From Amycolatopsis rubida (GTDB lineage Bacteria > Actinomycetota > Actinomycetes > Mycobacteriales > Pseudonocardiaceae), in the NCBI RefSeq assembly GCF_900115345.1, contig NZ_FOWC01000006.1, forward strand, positions 310,001 through 374,000: 64,000 nucleotides of DNA, written 5' to 3'. Below are positions 33,038 to 42,208 of the stretch, in pieces. The notes below the pieces were generated by a model that did not search any database, had not been told where the DNA came from, and saw only the letters and a program-made list of their open reading frames with translations. The position numbers were made by a program, and so were the translations under genes. Position 1 is the first letter of the stretch. Every line of letters starts with the position of its first letter.

Positions 33038-34732
33038 GTGTCGCGATCGGACGTCGTCTGCGGGCTCAAGCTCACCCATGACGGTGCGGTGGCGGTGATC
33101 GGCGGCACCCGGCTGGTGGCTTCGGTCGAGGCGGAGAAGATCGGCAACCGGCCGCGGCATTCGGCGCTCGACGACGCCGCGGAGATCGTGCGGGAGCTCG
33201 CCCGCAACGGCTTCGGCCCGGACGCGATCGACCGGGTCGCGGTCGACGGCTGGGCGGCCGAACAGGACGGTCCGCCCGCGGTCGGGTTCACCGTGCTCGA
33301 CGGGCGGCGGATCGCCCTTCCGGTCGCCGGCTACGCGGACGAACCCGGCCCGCCCGCGCCGCCCGCGGCGTTCTCCGGGACGCGCCCGGTGCTGGGCGAG
33401 CGGGGGCCGCGCGGCTACGCCGGCTACACGCACGCCACCGGCCACCTGCTGTCCGGGTACTGCACCAGCCCGTTCGCCAAGGAAGGCCGCGCGGCGCTCG
33501 GCATCGTCTGGGACGGCGGGATGCCGCCGTTTCTGTACCTGGTCGACCCGCGCGAGCCGGCGATCACCCCGATCGGGGCGCTCACCGGCGTTTCCGGTGC
33601 GCTGTACCCGGTTTTCGCCTCGCACTTCGCGCCGTTCCGGGTGGACCGGCGGACCGCGGACCCGGACCGCCGGTTCGGGATGGAAGCGCTGTTCCCGGTG
33701 TCGGGCAAAGCGATGGCGTACGCCTCGCTCGGCAAGCCGATCGAGGCGGCGGTCGACCGGTTCGAAGAGGTCACCGCCGCGACCGCGCCCGCGACCACCC
33801 CGATGCGGTGCTACCAGTGGAGCGCGCGGGCCCTGCGCCGGGTGCGCCCGCTCGGGCTGTCCGACGCGGAACTGCTCGCCTCGTTCCAGGAAGCGCTCTA
33901 CCGCGGGCTCGAACGGGGCCTGCGCGAGGTTTTCGCCGCTCGGCCGGAGCTGGCCGGGCTGCCGCTGTGCGTGTCCGGCGGCTGCGGGCTGAACATCAAA
34001 TGGAACGCGCGGCTGCGCGGCAGCGGCCTGTTCCCGGACGTGTGGGTGCCGCCGTTCCCCAACGACGCCGGGTCCGCGATCGGGGCCGCCTGCGCCGAAA
34101 TGGCGCGGACCACCGGGAAATTCGCGCTGGAGTGGACGGAGTTCGCCGGACCGCCGGTGCGCTGGGACGGGGAGGTGCCCGAGGGCTGGTCGGCGCAGCC
34201 GTGCGACGTCGCCGGCTTGGCCGCGCTGCTGGCGCGCACCGGGGAGCCGGTCGTGGTGGTCACCGGCCGCGCCGAGCTGGGTCCGCGGGCGCTGGGCAGG
34301 CGCAGCATCATCGCGCCGGCGACCGACCCGGCGATGCGGGACCGGCTCAACGAGATCAAGGGCCGGGAGTCCTACCGCCCGGTGGCCCCGATCTGCCTCG
34401 AGCACTGCGCGCCGGAAGTGTTCGATCCCGGCACCAGGGACCCGTACATGGTGTTCGACCACACGATCCGGCCGGGCTGGCAGGACCGGGTCCCGGCGAT
34501 CGTGCACGTCGACGGCAGCGCCCGGCTGCAGACCGTCGGACCGGACAACCAGCCCGCGCACGAACTGCTGTCCTGCTACGAGCGGCTGACCGGGATCCCG
34601 GTGCTGTGCAACACCAGCGCGAACTTCTCCGGCCGCGGTTTCTTCCCCGACCCGGGCTCGGCGATGAGCTGGGGCGGCGTCTCCTCCGTGTGGTCGGAAG
34701 GCACGCTCTACCGCCGGGACGGGCGGCAGTGA
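33038..34732 (+). CDS. NodU/TobZ-family carbamoyltransferase 1
   Basis: The 564-residue protein has both family domains. The N-terminal Kae1-like part begins VVCGLKLTHDGAVAVI and carries the metal-binding HATGH near residue 132 and VWDGG near 158. The C-terminal YrdC-like part includes ELGPRALGRRSIIAP near residue 415. The family transfers carbamoyl from carbamoyl phosphate via carbamoyl-AMP to a hydroxyl or amine. GTG 33038 follows CAGGGAGG. This is the first gene of a ~25-kb plus-strand run and is coupled (GTGA) to an acyl-CoA-dehydrogenase-like gene. Confidence 0.93.
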   Translation: MSRSDVVCGLKLTHDGAVAVIGGTRLVASVEAEKIGNRPRHSALDDAAEIVRELARNGFGPDAIDRVAVDGWAAEQDGPPAVGFTVLDGRRIALPVAGYADEPGPPAPPAAFSGTRPVLGERGPRGYAGYTHATGHLLSGYCTSPFAKEGRAALGIVWDGGMPPFLYLVDPREPAITPIGALTGVSGALYPVFASHFAPFRVDRRTADPDRRFGMEALFPVSGKAMAYASLGKPIEAAVDRFEEVTAATAPATTPMRCYQWSARALRRVRPLGLSDAELLASFQEALYRGLERGLREVFAARPELAGLPLCVSGGCGLNIKWNARLRGSGLFPDVWVPPFPNDAGSAIGAACAEMARTTGKFALEWTEFAGPPVRWDGEVPEGWSAQPCDVAGLAALLARTGEPVVVVTGRAELGPRALGRRSIIAPATDPAMRDRLNEIKGRESYRPVAPICLEHCAPEVFDPGTRDPYMVFDHTIRPGWQDRVPAIVHVDGSARLQTVGPDNQPAHELLSCYERLTGIPVLCNTSANFSGRGFFPDPGSAMSWGGVSSVWSEGTLYRRDGRQ

Positions 34733-35925
34733 ACGGCGAGCTGGCCCCGCTGAGCGCGGCGGGGGAGAAGCTGGCCGGGCTCGCCCACCGGCACGCCGCG
34801 GAGTTCGAGCCCGCGGCCGCCCGGCACGACGTGGAAAACTCCTTCGTCGCCGAGAACGTCGAAGCCATGCGGGCGAGCCGGTTCCTGGCCGGCACGGTGC
34901 CCGAGAGCTTCGGCGGCCTCGGCGTGCGGTCGCTGCACGACCTCGCGGTCGCGGTGTCGCGGTTGGCGCGCGGCTGCCCGGCCACCGCACTGTCGGCGAA
35001 CATGCATCTCGGAGCCGCGCTGCTGCTCGCCCGCAGCGCGGACGCGGCCGGCCTCGACCCGGCGCACCAGCGCGGCCTGCGCGGTCTGCTCATGCTGCTC
35101 GGCCGGTGCCGGCTGGTGCTTTCGCACGCGGGCACCGAGCCGGGCGCGAGCCTGTTCGCCCCGGCGACCGAGGCGGTACCCGGCCCGGACGGCTACCGGG
35201 TGACCGGACGGAAGTCCTTCGCCACCAACGCCGAAGTCGCCGACGTGTTCACGGTTTTCCTGCGTGTGCCCGGCGCCGACGGCGAACCGCGCGCGGGCAC
35301 CGCGATGATCCGCCGGGACACGCCGGGACTGCGTGTCGAACGCACCTGGGACGCACTGGGCATGCGCGGCACCGGAAGCCACGACGTCGTGTTCGACGGC
35401 TGCCCCGTCCCGGCGGACGCGGTGCGGGTGCGCGGCCGGCTCGGGGTCGCCTCGGCCGAGGAATGGATCGGCGTCCTCGCGGTGAACTACCCGATGCTGG
35501 GCGCGTATCTCGGGATCGCCGAAGCCGCGGCCGAACGGGCACGGCAGACGGTGCGCGCCAGGGCGCGGCCGGGTTCGGCCGAGCAGCTGGCCGAACTGCG
35601 GCTGCTGCTGACCGGGGCCCGCTCCGCGCTGTCGCGCACCGGGCAGCTGCTGGACGAGCACCTCGCCGGGCCGCTCGGGGACGGCGAAGCCGAGCAGCTG
35701 ATGGCGGAGTTCCAGTGCGCCAAGCTGATCCTCAACCGGGCCGCGGTGGACGCGGCGGACCTCGCCATGGCGGTGGTCGGCGGCCGCTCCTACCGGTCCG
35801 GCGACCCGCTTTCCCGGCTCTACCGCGACGCCCGCGCGGGCGGGTTCATGCAGCCGTTCTCGCCGGGCGAGGCGCGCGCCTTCATCGGCGCGGCCGCGCT
35901 GGCCGATCCGGGCGAAAAGTGTTGA
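34729..35925 (+). CDS. Acyl-CoA dehydrogenase-like flavoprotein 1
   Basis: The 398 residues have acyl-CoA dehydrogenase features: PESFGGLGVRSLHDLA near residue 65, the TEPGAS loop, VTGRKSFATNA, and a C-terminal YRDARAGGFMQP stretch. Enzymes of this type next to a carrier protein often desaturate or oxidise an acyl- or aminoacyl-carrier thioester rather than a CoA ester. It is followed after 45 bp by a carrier protein and then by a second carbamoyltransferase, forming a cassette that recurs near 51-54 kb. Confidence 0.88.
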   Translation: MNGELAPLSAAGEKLAGLAHRHAAEFEPAAARHDVENSFVAENVEAMRASRFLAGTVPESFGGLGVRSLHDLAVAVSRLARGCPATALSANMHLGAALLLARSADAAGLDPAHQRGLRGLLMLLGRCRLVLSHAGTEPGASLFAPATEAVPGPDGYRVTGRKSFATNAEVADVFTVFLRVPGADGEPRAGTAMIRRDTPGLRVERTWDALGMRGTGSHDVVFDGCPVPADAVRVRGRLGVASAEEWIGVLAVNYPMLGAYLGIAEAAAERARQTVRARARPGSAEQLAELRLLLTGARSALSRTGQLLDEHLAGPLGDGEAEQLMAEFQCAKLILNRAAVDAADLAMAVVGGRSYRSGDPLSRLYRDARAGGFMQPFSPGEARAFIGAAALADPGEKC

Positions 35926-35970
35926 TGCACAGAGGTTTTCGCTGACGCCGGAGGTTCGTAGGATCGCCGT

Positions 35971-36267
35971 GTGACGACGCGAACCGAAGCGGAGGTCCGC
36001 AGCCAGATCCGGGAGATCGTCCTCGAACTGGCTCCGGGCTCGCCGGAAGAGACATCCACCGACCCGATGCTGGTCGAAGAGCTCGAGTACCACTCGCTGG
36101 CGCTGCTCGAGCTCGCCTTCGCCCTGGAGGACGAATTCGACCTGCCGCCCATCGACGAGGCCAGCGTGCAGACGATCAAGACGGCGCGGGACATCGAGGA
36201 CTACGTGCTGAGCCAGCTCGGCAAAGCCGGGTCCGGGGTTCCCGCCGAGCCCGCGCCGGCGGAGTGA
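35971..36267 (+). CDS. Acyl carrier protein with altered attachment motif
   Basis: This 98-residue carrier protein shows the four-helix pattern. The phosphopantetheine serine lies in EYHSLALLEL near residue 40, where His replaces the usual Asp of DSL. Helix 3 (LPPIDEASVQTI) looks normal. A proline/glutamate-rich tail follows. It probably holds the substrate of the flanking dehydrogenase and carbamoyltransferases. The GTG at 35971 lacks a perfect ribosome site but keeps the full helix 1. Confidence 0.88.
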   Translation: MTTRTEAEVRSQIREIVLELAPGSPEETSTDPMLVEELEYHSLALLELAFALEDEFDLPPIDEASVQTIKTARDIEDYVLSQLGKAGSGVPAEPAPAE

Positions 36268-36274
36268 GCCCGCG

Positions 36275-37993
36275 ATGGCCGGGCAGGAGATCGTCTGCGG
36301 CCTGAAGGCCACCCACGACGGAGCGCTCGCCGTGTTCGAGGGCGACCGCCTGGTGTTCTCGGCCGAGGCCGAGAAACTGGAGAACCGGGCCCGGCACTCG
36401 CGGCTGGCGGAGATGTCCGACGTGGTCGCGCTGCTGGCCGCGCACGGGCTCGAAGCGGGCGATCTCGACCGGGTGGCGGTCGACGGCTGGGTGCAGTCGG
36501 GCGACGGCCGCAACGCCGTGGAGGTGCTGCACAACGGGCCGCATCTGCTCGACGTCGCCGGATACAGCGTGCTCGGCTCCCCGGAACAGCCGCTGGACGC
36601 ACTGGTGCGCACCGCGGGCAGCGGGCTGCCGATCGGGGAGAAGACCTTCGAGTACTCCAGCTACCCCCACGCCACCGGGCACGCGCTGGCGAGCTACTGC
36701 ACCAGCCCGTTCGCGAAGACCGGCGAGCCCGCGCTGGTGCTGGTGTGGGACGGCGGGATGCCCGCCACCGTCTTCCGGTTCGATCCGGATTCGGCGTCGC
36801 TGCACTCGTACGGCGCGGTGCTGCCGGTCGCTGGCTCGCTGTACCCGATCTTCGCGTCGTTGTTCGACCCCTTCAAGGTTTCCGGGAAACAGCGCCGGGA
36901 CAAGGGGGACTTCGGCGATTTCGCCCAGTTGGAGGCGCTGCTGCCGGTTTCCGGCAAGGCGATGGCCTACGCGGCGCTGGCCGAGCCGGACGAGCGCGCG
37001 GTCGAGCTGATGATCGAGCACACCGCGAAGGCCGGGCAGATCGGGGTCGCCGGCGCGTTCGTCTGGAGCCACCGGGTGCGCGCGGCGCTGGCCCCGCTCG
37101 GCTTGCCGGACGCGGCGGTGCTCGCTTCGTTCCAGGAACACCTTTTCCGGCTGCTGCTGCGCGGGTTGCGCGACGGCCCGGTCGCGCGGATGGTCGCCGA
37201 CGGCCTGCCGCTGTGCCTGTCCGGCGGCTGCGCGCTGAACATCAAATGGAACGCGCAGCTGCGGGAGAGCGGCGTCTTCTCCGCGGTGTGGGTGCCGCCG
37301 TTTCCCAACGACGCGGGTTCGGCCATCGGCACCGCGTGCGCGGAACTGGTGCGCACCACCGGGAATCCGGCCGTGCAGTGGTCGGTGTTCTCCGGTCCGG
37401 ACGCCGGTCCGGTGCCGGGACCCGAACCGGGATGGCGGGAGCGCGAGTGCCCGATCGAGGACGTCGCCCGGCTGCTGCACGAGGTCGGCGAGCCGGTGGT
37501 GCTCGTCAGCGGACGTGCCGAGCTCGGCCCCCGCGCGCTCGGCCACCGCAGCGTCGTGGCCCCCGCCGCGCCCGCGGCGGTGCGCGACCGGCTCAACGAG
37601 ATCAAGCTGCGGGAGTCCTACCGGCCGGTCGCGCCGATCTGCCTCGAAGCGCACGCGCCGGAGATCTTCGAGCCGGGCGTGCCCGATCCGTACATGCTGT
37701 TCGAGCACCAGGTCCGGGCGCAGTGGCGCGAGCGGGTGGCCGCGGTGGTGCACTCGGACAACAGCGCGCGGCTGCAGACGGTCTCGCCGGAACACCCGCT
37801 GCTGCACCGGCTGCTCACCGCCTATCACGCGCTGAGCGGGGTTCCGGTGCTGTGCAACACCAGCGCCAACCATCCCGGGAGCGGCTTCTTTCCCGACGCC
37901 GCTTCGGCGATGCGCTGGGGCGGGACCCGGTACGTGTGGTGCCGCGACCGGCTCTACCACCGGCCGGACGCGCCGGTGCCGGACGCGCCGTGA
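36275..37993 (+). CDS. NodU/TobZ-family carbamoyltransferase 2
   Basis: This 572-residue paralogue of carbamoyltransferase 1 starts EIVCGLKATHDGALAVF. It keeps HATGH near residue 131, VWDGG near 157, and ELGPRALGHRSVVAP near 418. All residues I would expect for metal and carbamoyl-phosphate handling appear present, so it should be active. It lies 7 bp after the carrier protein and overlaps the following O-methyltransferase by GTGA. Acceptor identity is unknown; a carrier-bound or final-product hydroxyl is equally possible. Confidence 0.93.
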   Translation: MAGQEIVCGLKATHDGALAVFEGDRLVFSAEAEKLENRARHSRLAEMSDVVALLAAHGLEAGDLDRVAVDGWVQSGDGRNAVEVLHNGPHLLDVAGYSVLGSPEQPLDALVRTAGSGLPIGEKTFEYSSYPHATGHALASYCTSPFAKTGEPALVLVWDGGMPATVFRFDPDSASLHSYGAVLPVAGSLYPIFASLFDPFKVSGKQRRDKGDFGDFAQLEALLPVSGKAMAYAALAEPDERAVELMIEHTAKAGQIGVAGAFVWSHRVRAALAPLGLPDAAVLASFQEHLFRLLLRGLRDGPVARMVADGLPLCLSGGCALNIKWNAQLRESGVFSAVWVPPFPNDAGSAIGTACAELVRTTGNPAVQWSVFSGPDAGPVPGPEPGWRERECPIEDVARLLHEVGEPVVLVSGRAELGPRALGHRSVVAPAAPAAVRDRLNEIKLRESYRPVAPICLEAHAPEIFEPGVPDPYMLFEHQVRAQWRERVAAVVHSDNSARLQTVSPEHPLLHRLLTAYHALSGVPVLCNTSANHPGSGFFPDAASAMRWGGTRYVWCRDRLYHRPDAPVPDAP

Positions 37994-39012
37994 CCGGCCC
38001 GCCGCGCCGGGCGCAGATCTCGCAGCGGCTGGAGATGCTGCCCCCGATCGCGTTGCGGGTGGCCGCGACACTCGGGCTCGCCGACCTGATGGAATCCGGA
38101 CTGTCCGATGCGGAGGAACTGGCCGCCGCGGCGGGCTGCGACGCGGACGCGCTCGGCCGCCTGCTGCGCTACCTGGCGCAGCTGAACGTGTGCCGGGCCG
38201 AGGACGGCGGCTACCGGGTGACGCCTGCGGGGCGGCTGCTGCGCAAGGACCATCCGGCCGGGCTGGCCGGATGGCTCGACCTCGACGCGGCGGGCGGGCG
38301 GATGGACCTCGCGCTGACCGGGCTGCTGCACGCGGTGCGCACCGGGGAACCGGGCTACGACGCGGTGTTCGGCCGCTCGTTCTGGGCGGATCTCGGCGCG
38401 GACGAGAACCTGTCGGACTCGTTCGACCGGTTGATGGCGGGCAAAGCCGCCGCGGTGGCCGCCGAGCTCGCCGCGCACGCGGACTTCTCCGGCGGCGGCG
38501 AGGTGGTCGACGTCGGCGGGGGCAGCGGGCAGACGCTGGCGGCGATCCTGCGGGCCCATCCGGACCTGCGGGGCTGCCTGTTCGACCGGCCCGCTCCGGT
38601 GCGCGCCGCCCGGCGGGCGCTCGAAGCGGCCGGGGTCGCGGCGCGGTGCCGGCTGGTCGAGGGCAGCTTCCTCGACGGCGTTCCGGCGGGCGGCGGGGTG
38701 TACCTGCTGGTGGACATCCTGCACGACTGGGACGACCGGACCGCGGAACGGATTCTGCGCGCTTGCGCGGCCGCGGCCGGTCCGGGCGCGCGGATTCTTG
38801 TTGTCGAACGCATTCCGGACGAGGACATGGGCGGCGACGGCGCGGCCGCGGATCTGAAGATGCTGGTGCTGTTCGCCGGGCGGCAGCGGAACGCTTCGCG
38901 GCTGCGGGAACTCGTTGCGGCAGCGGGGATTTCGCCCGGACCCGTGCAACTGCTTCCGTCCGGATTCTCGGTTTTCGAGGGTAGAGTCGAAGCAGCGGCG
39001 ATCGCCGGCTGA
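37990..39012 (+). CDS. O-methyltransferase (plant/actinomycete family 2 type)
   Basis: The 340-residue protein has an N-terminal winged-helix dimerisation region. The SAM site VVDVGGGSGQTLAAIL is near residue 172 and the catalytic-loop segment DILHDWDD near 242, as in small-molecule O-methyltransferases of polyketide pathways. The His in HDWDD is the usual general base. It is translationally coupled to carbamoyltransferase 2, so it probably acts on the same branch. It ends about 50 bp before the type II PKS genes. Confidence 0.9.
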   Translation: MTGPPRRAQISQRLEMLPPIALRVAATLGLADLMESGLSDAEELAAAAGCDADALGRLLRYLAQLNVCRAEDGGYRVTPAGRLLRKDHPAGLAGWLDLDAAGGRMDLALTGLLHAVRTGEPGYDAVFGRSFWADLGADENLSDSFDRLMAGKAAAVAAELAAHADFSGGGEVVDVGGGSGQTLAAILRAHPDLRGCLFDRPAPVRAARRALEAAGVAARCRLVEGSFLDGVPAGGGVYLLVDILHDWDDRTAERILRACAAAAGPGARILVVERIPDEDMGGDGAAADLKMLVLFAGRQRNASRLRELVAAAGISPGPVQLLPSGFSVFEGRVEAAAIAG

Positions 39013-39063
39013 ATTCCGCAGAAAACACTTGTCGCGAAGAATTCCGGGGAATGTGAGTGCGCA

Positions 39064-39795
39064 ATGGGTCGAATGCTGGTCACCGGGGCGTCCCGGGGCA
39101 TCGGGCGCGCGATCGCGGTGCACCTGGCCGGGCAGGGGCACGACATCGCGGGGTGCTTCCGCACCGGGAGCGAGGAAGCCGCCGCCGTCGAGGCCGAGGT
39201 GACCCGGCGCGGCCGGCGGGCGTTCTTCGAACCGTGCGACGTCGCCGACGCGGACGCGGCGGACGCGTTCTTCGCCGCGGCGGAGGAAAAACTCGGGCCG
39301 ATCGACGCGCTCGTGACGAACGCGGGGATCACCCGGGACGCGATGAGCGCGCTGATGTCCCCGGCGGACTTCGCCGAGGTCGTCGCCGTGAACCTCACCG
39401 GGGCCTGGAACTTCTGCCGGGCGATGGCGTTCCGGATCGTCAAGCGGCGCGGCGGCGCGATCGTGGCGATCTCGTCCGCGGCGGGCGTGTACGGCCACGC
39501 GGGCCAGTCGAACTACGCTGCGGCGAAGGCCGGGATCATCGGCATGACCAAGTCGATCGCCAAGGAGATCGCCCCCTACGGCGGCCGGGCGAACGTGGTG
39601 GCCCCCGGATTCATCGAAACGGACATGACCGCCGTGCTCGGTCCGCGATCGCGGGAGCAGGCGAAGCAGGCGATTCCGTTGCGGCGCTTCGGTTCCCCCG
39701 GCGACGTCGCCCCGCTGGTGTCCTTCCTGCTCTCGGCGGAGGCCGGCTACATCACCGGCGGGGTGTTCCCGGTCGACGGGGGGATGGTGCTGTGA
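39064..39795 (+). CDS. 3-oxoacyl-ACP reductase (FabG-like KR)
   Basis: This 243-residue SDR has VTGASRGIGRAIAVHL, NAGITRD, the catalytic Ser in AISSAAGVYG, and SNYAAAKAG with Tyr and Lys intact. It is the NADPH ketoreductase expected in a highly reducing type II PKS. The two dehydratases, carrier protein and ketosynthases follow immediately, the first by a GTGA overlap. This places the KR at the head of the polyene-type cassette. Confidence 0.92.
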   Translation: MGRMLVTGASRGIGRAIAVHLAGQGHDIAGCFRTGSEEAAAVEAEVTRRGRRAFFEPCDVADADAADAFFAAAEEKLGPIDALVTNAGITRDAMSALMSPADFAEVVAVNLTGAWNFCRAMAFRIVKRRGGAIVAISSAAGVYGHAGQSNYAAAKAGIIGMTKSIAKEIAPYGGRANVVAPGFIETDMTAVLGPRSREQAKQAIPLRRFGSPGDVAPLVSFLLSAEAGYITGGVFPVDGGMVL

Positions 39796-40196
39796 GCGAG
39801 CAGGTCGCCGCGGCGGGCCCGGCGAGCGCGTGGCCGGAGCTGCGCGAGATCGCGGTAGTGCCGGGCGACCCGGTCCGGGTGACCGCGTCCGCGGTCGTGC
39901 GTCCCGCCGGGAACCCTTATCTGGAAGCGCATTTCCCGGGCCGGACGATTCTGCCCGGGGTGTTCGTCCTGGAGGCGGTGCGGCACGCGGTGCGCGCGGC
40001 GGCCGGCACCGGACCGGAACTGCTGGAACTGACTTCGGCCCGGTTCACGCGCCCGGTGCGCGAGCATGATCGGATCGAGCTGGAAGTGCTGGTCTCGCGG
40101 GAAGAATCGGGACGGCTGAAGGTGTCCGCGAGCTGCGGGCTCGCCGCGGGACCGCGCACCGCCACCGTCGAAGCGGTGTTCGGCAGGCGAGCGTGA
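39792..40196 (+). CDS. Hotdog 3-hydroxyacyl-ACP dehydratase subunit 1
   Basis: The 134-residue single-hotdog protein contains HFPGRTILPGVFVLEAV near residue 57, a FabA/FabZ-type active-site helix region with the conserved His and a Glu. Short dehydratases in pairs occur in ishigamide-type and cinnamoyl-type highly reducing type II PKSs, where they work as heterodimers. The adjacent overlapping gene encodes the probable partner. Its likely job is to form the trans double bonds of the growing chain. Confidence 0.85.
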   Translation: MSEQVAAAGPASAWPELREIAVVPGDPVRVTASAVVRPAGNPYLEAHFPGRTILPGVFVLEAVRHAVRAAAGTGPELLELTSARFTRPVREHDRIELEVLVSREESGRLKVSASCGLAAGPRTATVEAVFGRRA

Positions 40197-40681
40197 GCGG
40201 CGGCGTGCACCTCGGCTTCGGCGAGATCAGCGCGCTGCTGCCGCACGGGCGGGCGATGGTGCTGGTGGACCGGATCTGGATCGCCGGCGACGGCCGGTCG
40301 GCGGTCGCGACGAAAGCCGTCAGCGGCACCGAATACTGCTTCCGCGAGGCGGGAGCCGGATGCGGCTACCCGGAATCGCTGGTGGTCGAGTCGTTCGGCC
40401 AGGCGGCGGCGGTGCTGTGGCTGCACGGCCGGGCGGGCGACGGGCGGCTGCCGATGTTCGCCGCCGCCCGCGACTGCGTGTTCGCCGGGCGGGTGCCGCC
40501 GGGGACCACGCTCACCCACGAACTGGAACTGGAACACGCGTCGGACGGTTCGGCGATGGTGTCGGGCCGGACGAGGGCGGGCGCGGAGCCGGTCGCGGCC
40601 TTCGGGTCGCTGATCGCCGTCGCCCGCGAAGCGCCCGGAACGGACGCGGCGGACGGCCCGCCAGTGCGGGAAGAAAGGTGA
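40193..40681 (+). CDS. Hotdog 3-hydroxyacyl-ACP dehydratase subunit 2
   Basis: The 162-residue protein has LLPHGRAMVLVDRI with the catalytic-type His near residue 17 and ESLVVESFGQAAAVLWL with the Glu near 68, as in FabZ. A 30-residue polar tail follows the fold. Overlap with the first dehydratase gene (GTGA) supports a heterodimer. The carrier protein gene begins 8 bp downstream. Its separate activity from subunit 1 cannot be judged from sequence. Confidence 0.85.
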   Translation: MSGGVHLGFGEISALLPHGRAMVLVDRIWIAGDGRSAVATKAVSGTEYCFREAGAGCGYPESLVVESFGQAAAVLWLHGRAGDGRLPMFAAARDCVFAGRVPPGTTLTHELELEHASDGSAMVSGRTRAGAEPVAAFGSLIAVAREAPGTDAADGPPVREER

Positions 40682-40689
40682 GGGCAGGG

Positions 40690-40953
40690 ATGAGCACGGC
40701 GAACGAACGGCTGGAGGAACTGCGCGACGTGGTCGCGGAGGTGCTGGAGGTGGAGACCGAGGAGCTCACCGACGAGGGAGACTTCCAGGCCGACTACGAG
40801 GCGGACTCGCTGCGCGCGATCGAGATGCTCGCGCGGATCGAGAAGAAGTACCGGATCGAGATCCCGCAGAAGGAACTCGCGGAGATGCGGAACCTGAAGA
40901 CGGTCTACGAGGTGACGGCCCGCCACGCCGGATGGCAGCCGGTGACCGCGTGA
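40690..40953 (+). CDS. Acyl carrier protein of the type II PKS
   Basis: This 87-residue ACP has the phosphopantetheine Ser in YEADSLRAIEML near residue 38 and typical acidic helix 2 and 3 segments. It lies between the dehydratases and the KS/CLF pair, so it is the chain carrier for extension. The ATG at 40690 follows AGGGCAGGG. An unassigned gap of 52 bp separates it from the ketosynthase gene, which has its own strong ribosome site. Confidence 0.92.
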   Translation: MSTANERLEELRDVVAEVLEVETEELTDEGDFQADYEADSLRAIEMLARIEKKYRIEIPQKELAEMRNLKTVYEVTARHAGWQPVTA

Positions 40954-41005
40954 GGCACTGACGGCCACTGCGCGCGCACGCGCGCCGGCGGCGGGCGGGA
41001 GGCCC

Positions 41006-42208
41006 ATGAACCGGGTATTCATCACCGGACTCGGCCCGATCTCGAGCATCGGGGTCGGTTCGGCCGCGTTCGAGAGCGGCCTGCGGGCCGGGCACAGCGG
41101 CATTTCGCCGATCACGTCCTTCGACACCACGGGTTTCCCGAAGGTGCTGGCGGGCGAGGTGAAGGCGTTCCGCCCGGAGACGGTGCTGCGCCGGCTCGAC
41201 GTCAAGGCGTGGGGCCGCAGCAGCGTGTTCGCCGCCGCCGGTGCGCGGCTGGCGGTGCGCGACGCGGGCTTCTCGACCGACCAGGCGCGGCCGCACCGGG
41301 TGGCCGTCGTCGTCGGCACCACCAGCGGCGAGGCCAAGATCACCGAGGAGTTCGGCCGGGCGCTGGCCGAGGGCGGGTTCCCGGCGGTGCCGCCGGAGGT
41401 GTTCGAGCAGTTGCCCGCCGACCGGCTCGCCGCGGCGGCGAGCGAGGAACTGGCGGTCACCGGCGAATCGATCACCTTGGCGACCGCGTGTTCGGCGAGC
41501 AACTACGCGCTCGGCTACGCCTACGACCTGATCCGCCAAGGCGAAGCCGACGTCGTGGTCAGCGGCGGCGCGGACTCGGTGTGCCGGTGGGCGCACGCGG
41601 GTTTCCTGCGGCTCGGCGCGGTCGCCGACGAGGCGTGCGCGCCGTTCGACCGGGACCGGTCGGGCATGGTCACCGCGGAGGGCGGCGCGATGCTGGTGCT
41701 GGAGAGCGAGGACTTCGTCCGGGCCCGCGGCGCCTCGCCGTACGCGGAGGTGCTCGGCTACGCGACCAATTGCGACGCCACGCACATGGTGGCGCCGGAC
41801 GCCGCGTCGATCGCGAGATGCATGCGGCTGGCGCACGCCAACGCCGGCGTCCGGCCCGACGACGTGGACTACGTGTGCGCGCACGGCACCGGAACTCTGG
41901 CGAACGACGCGACCGAAGCGGCGGCACTGTATGAAACGTTCGGCGGCGCGGTGCCGCCGGTGAGTTCGATCAAATCGATGCTCGGGCACGCCATGGGCGC
42001 CGCGAGCGGCTTCGGCGCGATCGCGTCGGCGCTGGCGCTGTCGCGGGGATTCCTGCCGCCGACGGCGAACTGGCGGAGCCGGGATCCGGAGATGGCGTGG
42101 CTCGATCCGGTGCCCAACAAGGCGCGCGCCGCGGACGTGCAAGTGGCGCAGAACAACGGTTTCGCCTTCGGCGGGAACAACGCGATCGTGATGCTGGGGG
42201 CGGTCTGA
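41006..42208 (+). CDS. Ketosynthase alpha (FabF-like)
   Basis: The 400-residue ketosynthase has a complete Cys-His-His set: TACSASNYALGY near residue 163, AHGTGTLAND near 292, and MLGHAMGAASG near 328. It should catalyse decarboxylative chain elongation with malonyl-ACP. It pairs with the following chain-length-factor-like protein, whose ATG overlaps its stop. GGGCGGGAGG provides a strong ribosome site. The set resembles aryl-polyene and ishigamide/cinnamoyl-type systems more than aromatic type II PKS, because KR and dehydratases are adjacent and no aromatase or cyclase is seen. Confidence 0.94.
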   Translation: MNRVFITGLGPISSIGVGSAAFESGLRAGHSGISPITSFDTTGFPKVLAGEVKAFRPETVLRRLDVKAWGRSSVFAAAGARLAVRDAGFSTDQARPHRVAVVVGTTSGEAKITEEFGRALAEGGFPAVPPEVFEQLPADRLAAAASEELAVTGESITLATACSASNYALGYAYDLIRQGEADVVVSGGADSVCRWAHAGFLRLGAVADEACAPFDRDRSGMVTAEGGAMLVLESEDFVRARGASPYAEVLGYATNCDATHMVAPDAASIARCMRLAHANAGVRPDDVDYVCAHGTGTLANDATEAAALYETFGGAVPPVSSIKSMLGHAMGAASGFGAIASALALSRGFLPPTANWRSRDPEMAWLDPVPNKARAADVQVAQNNGFAFGGNNAIVMLGAV

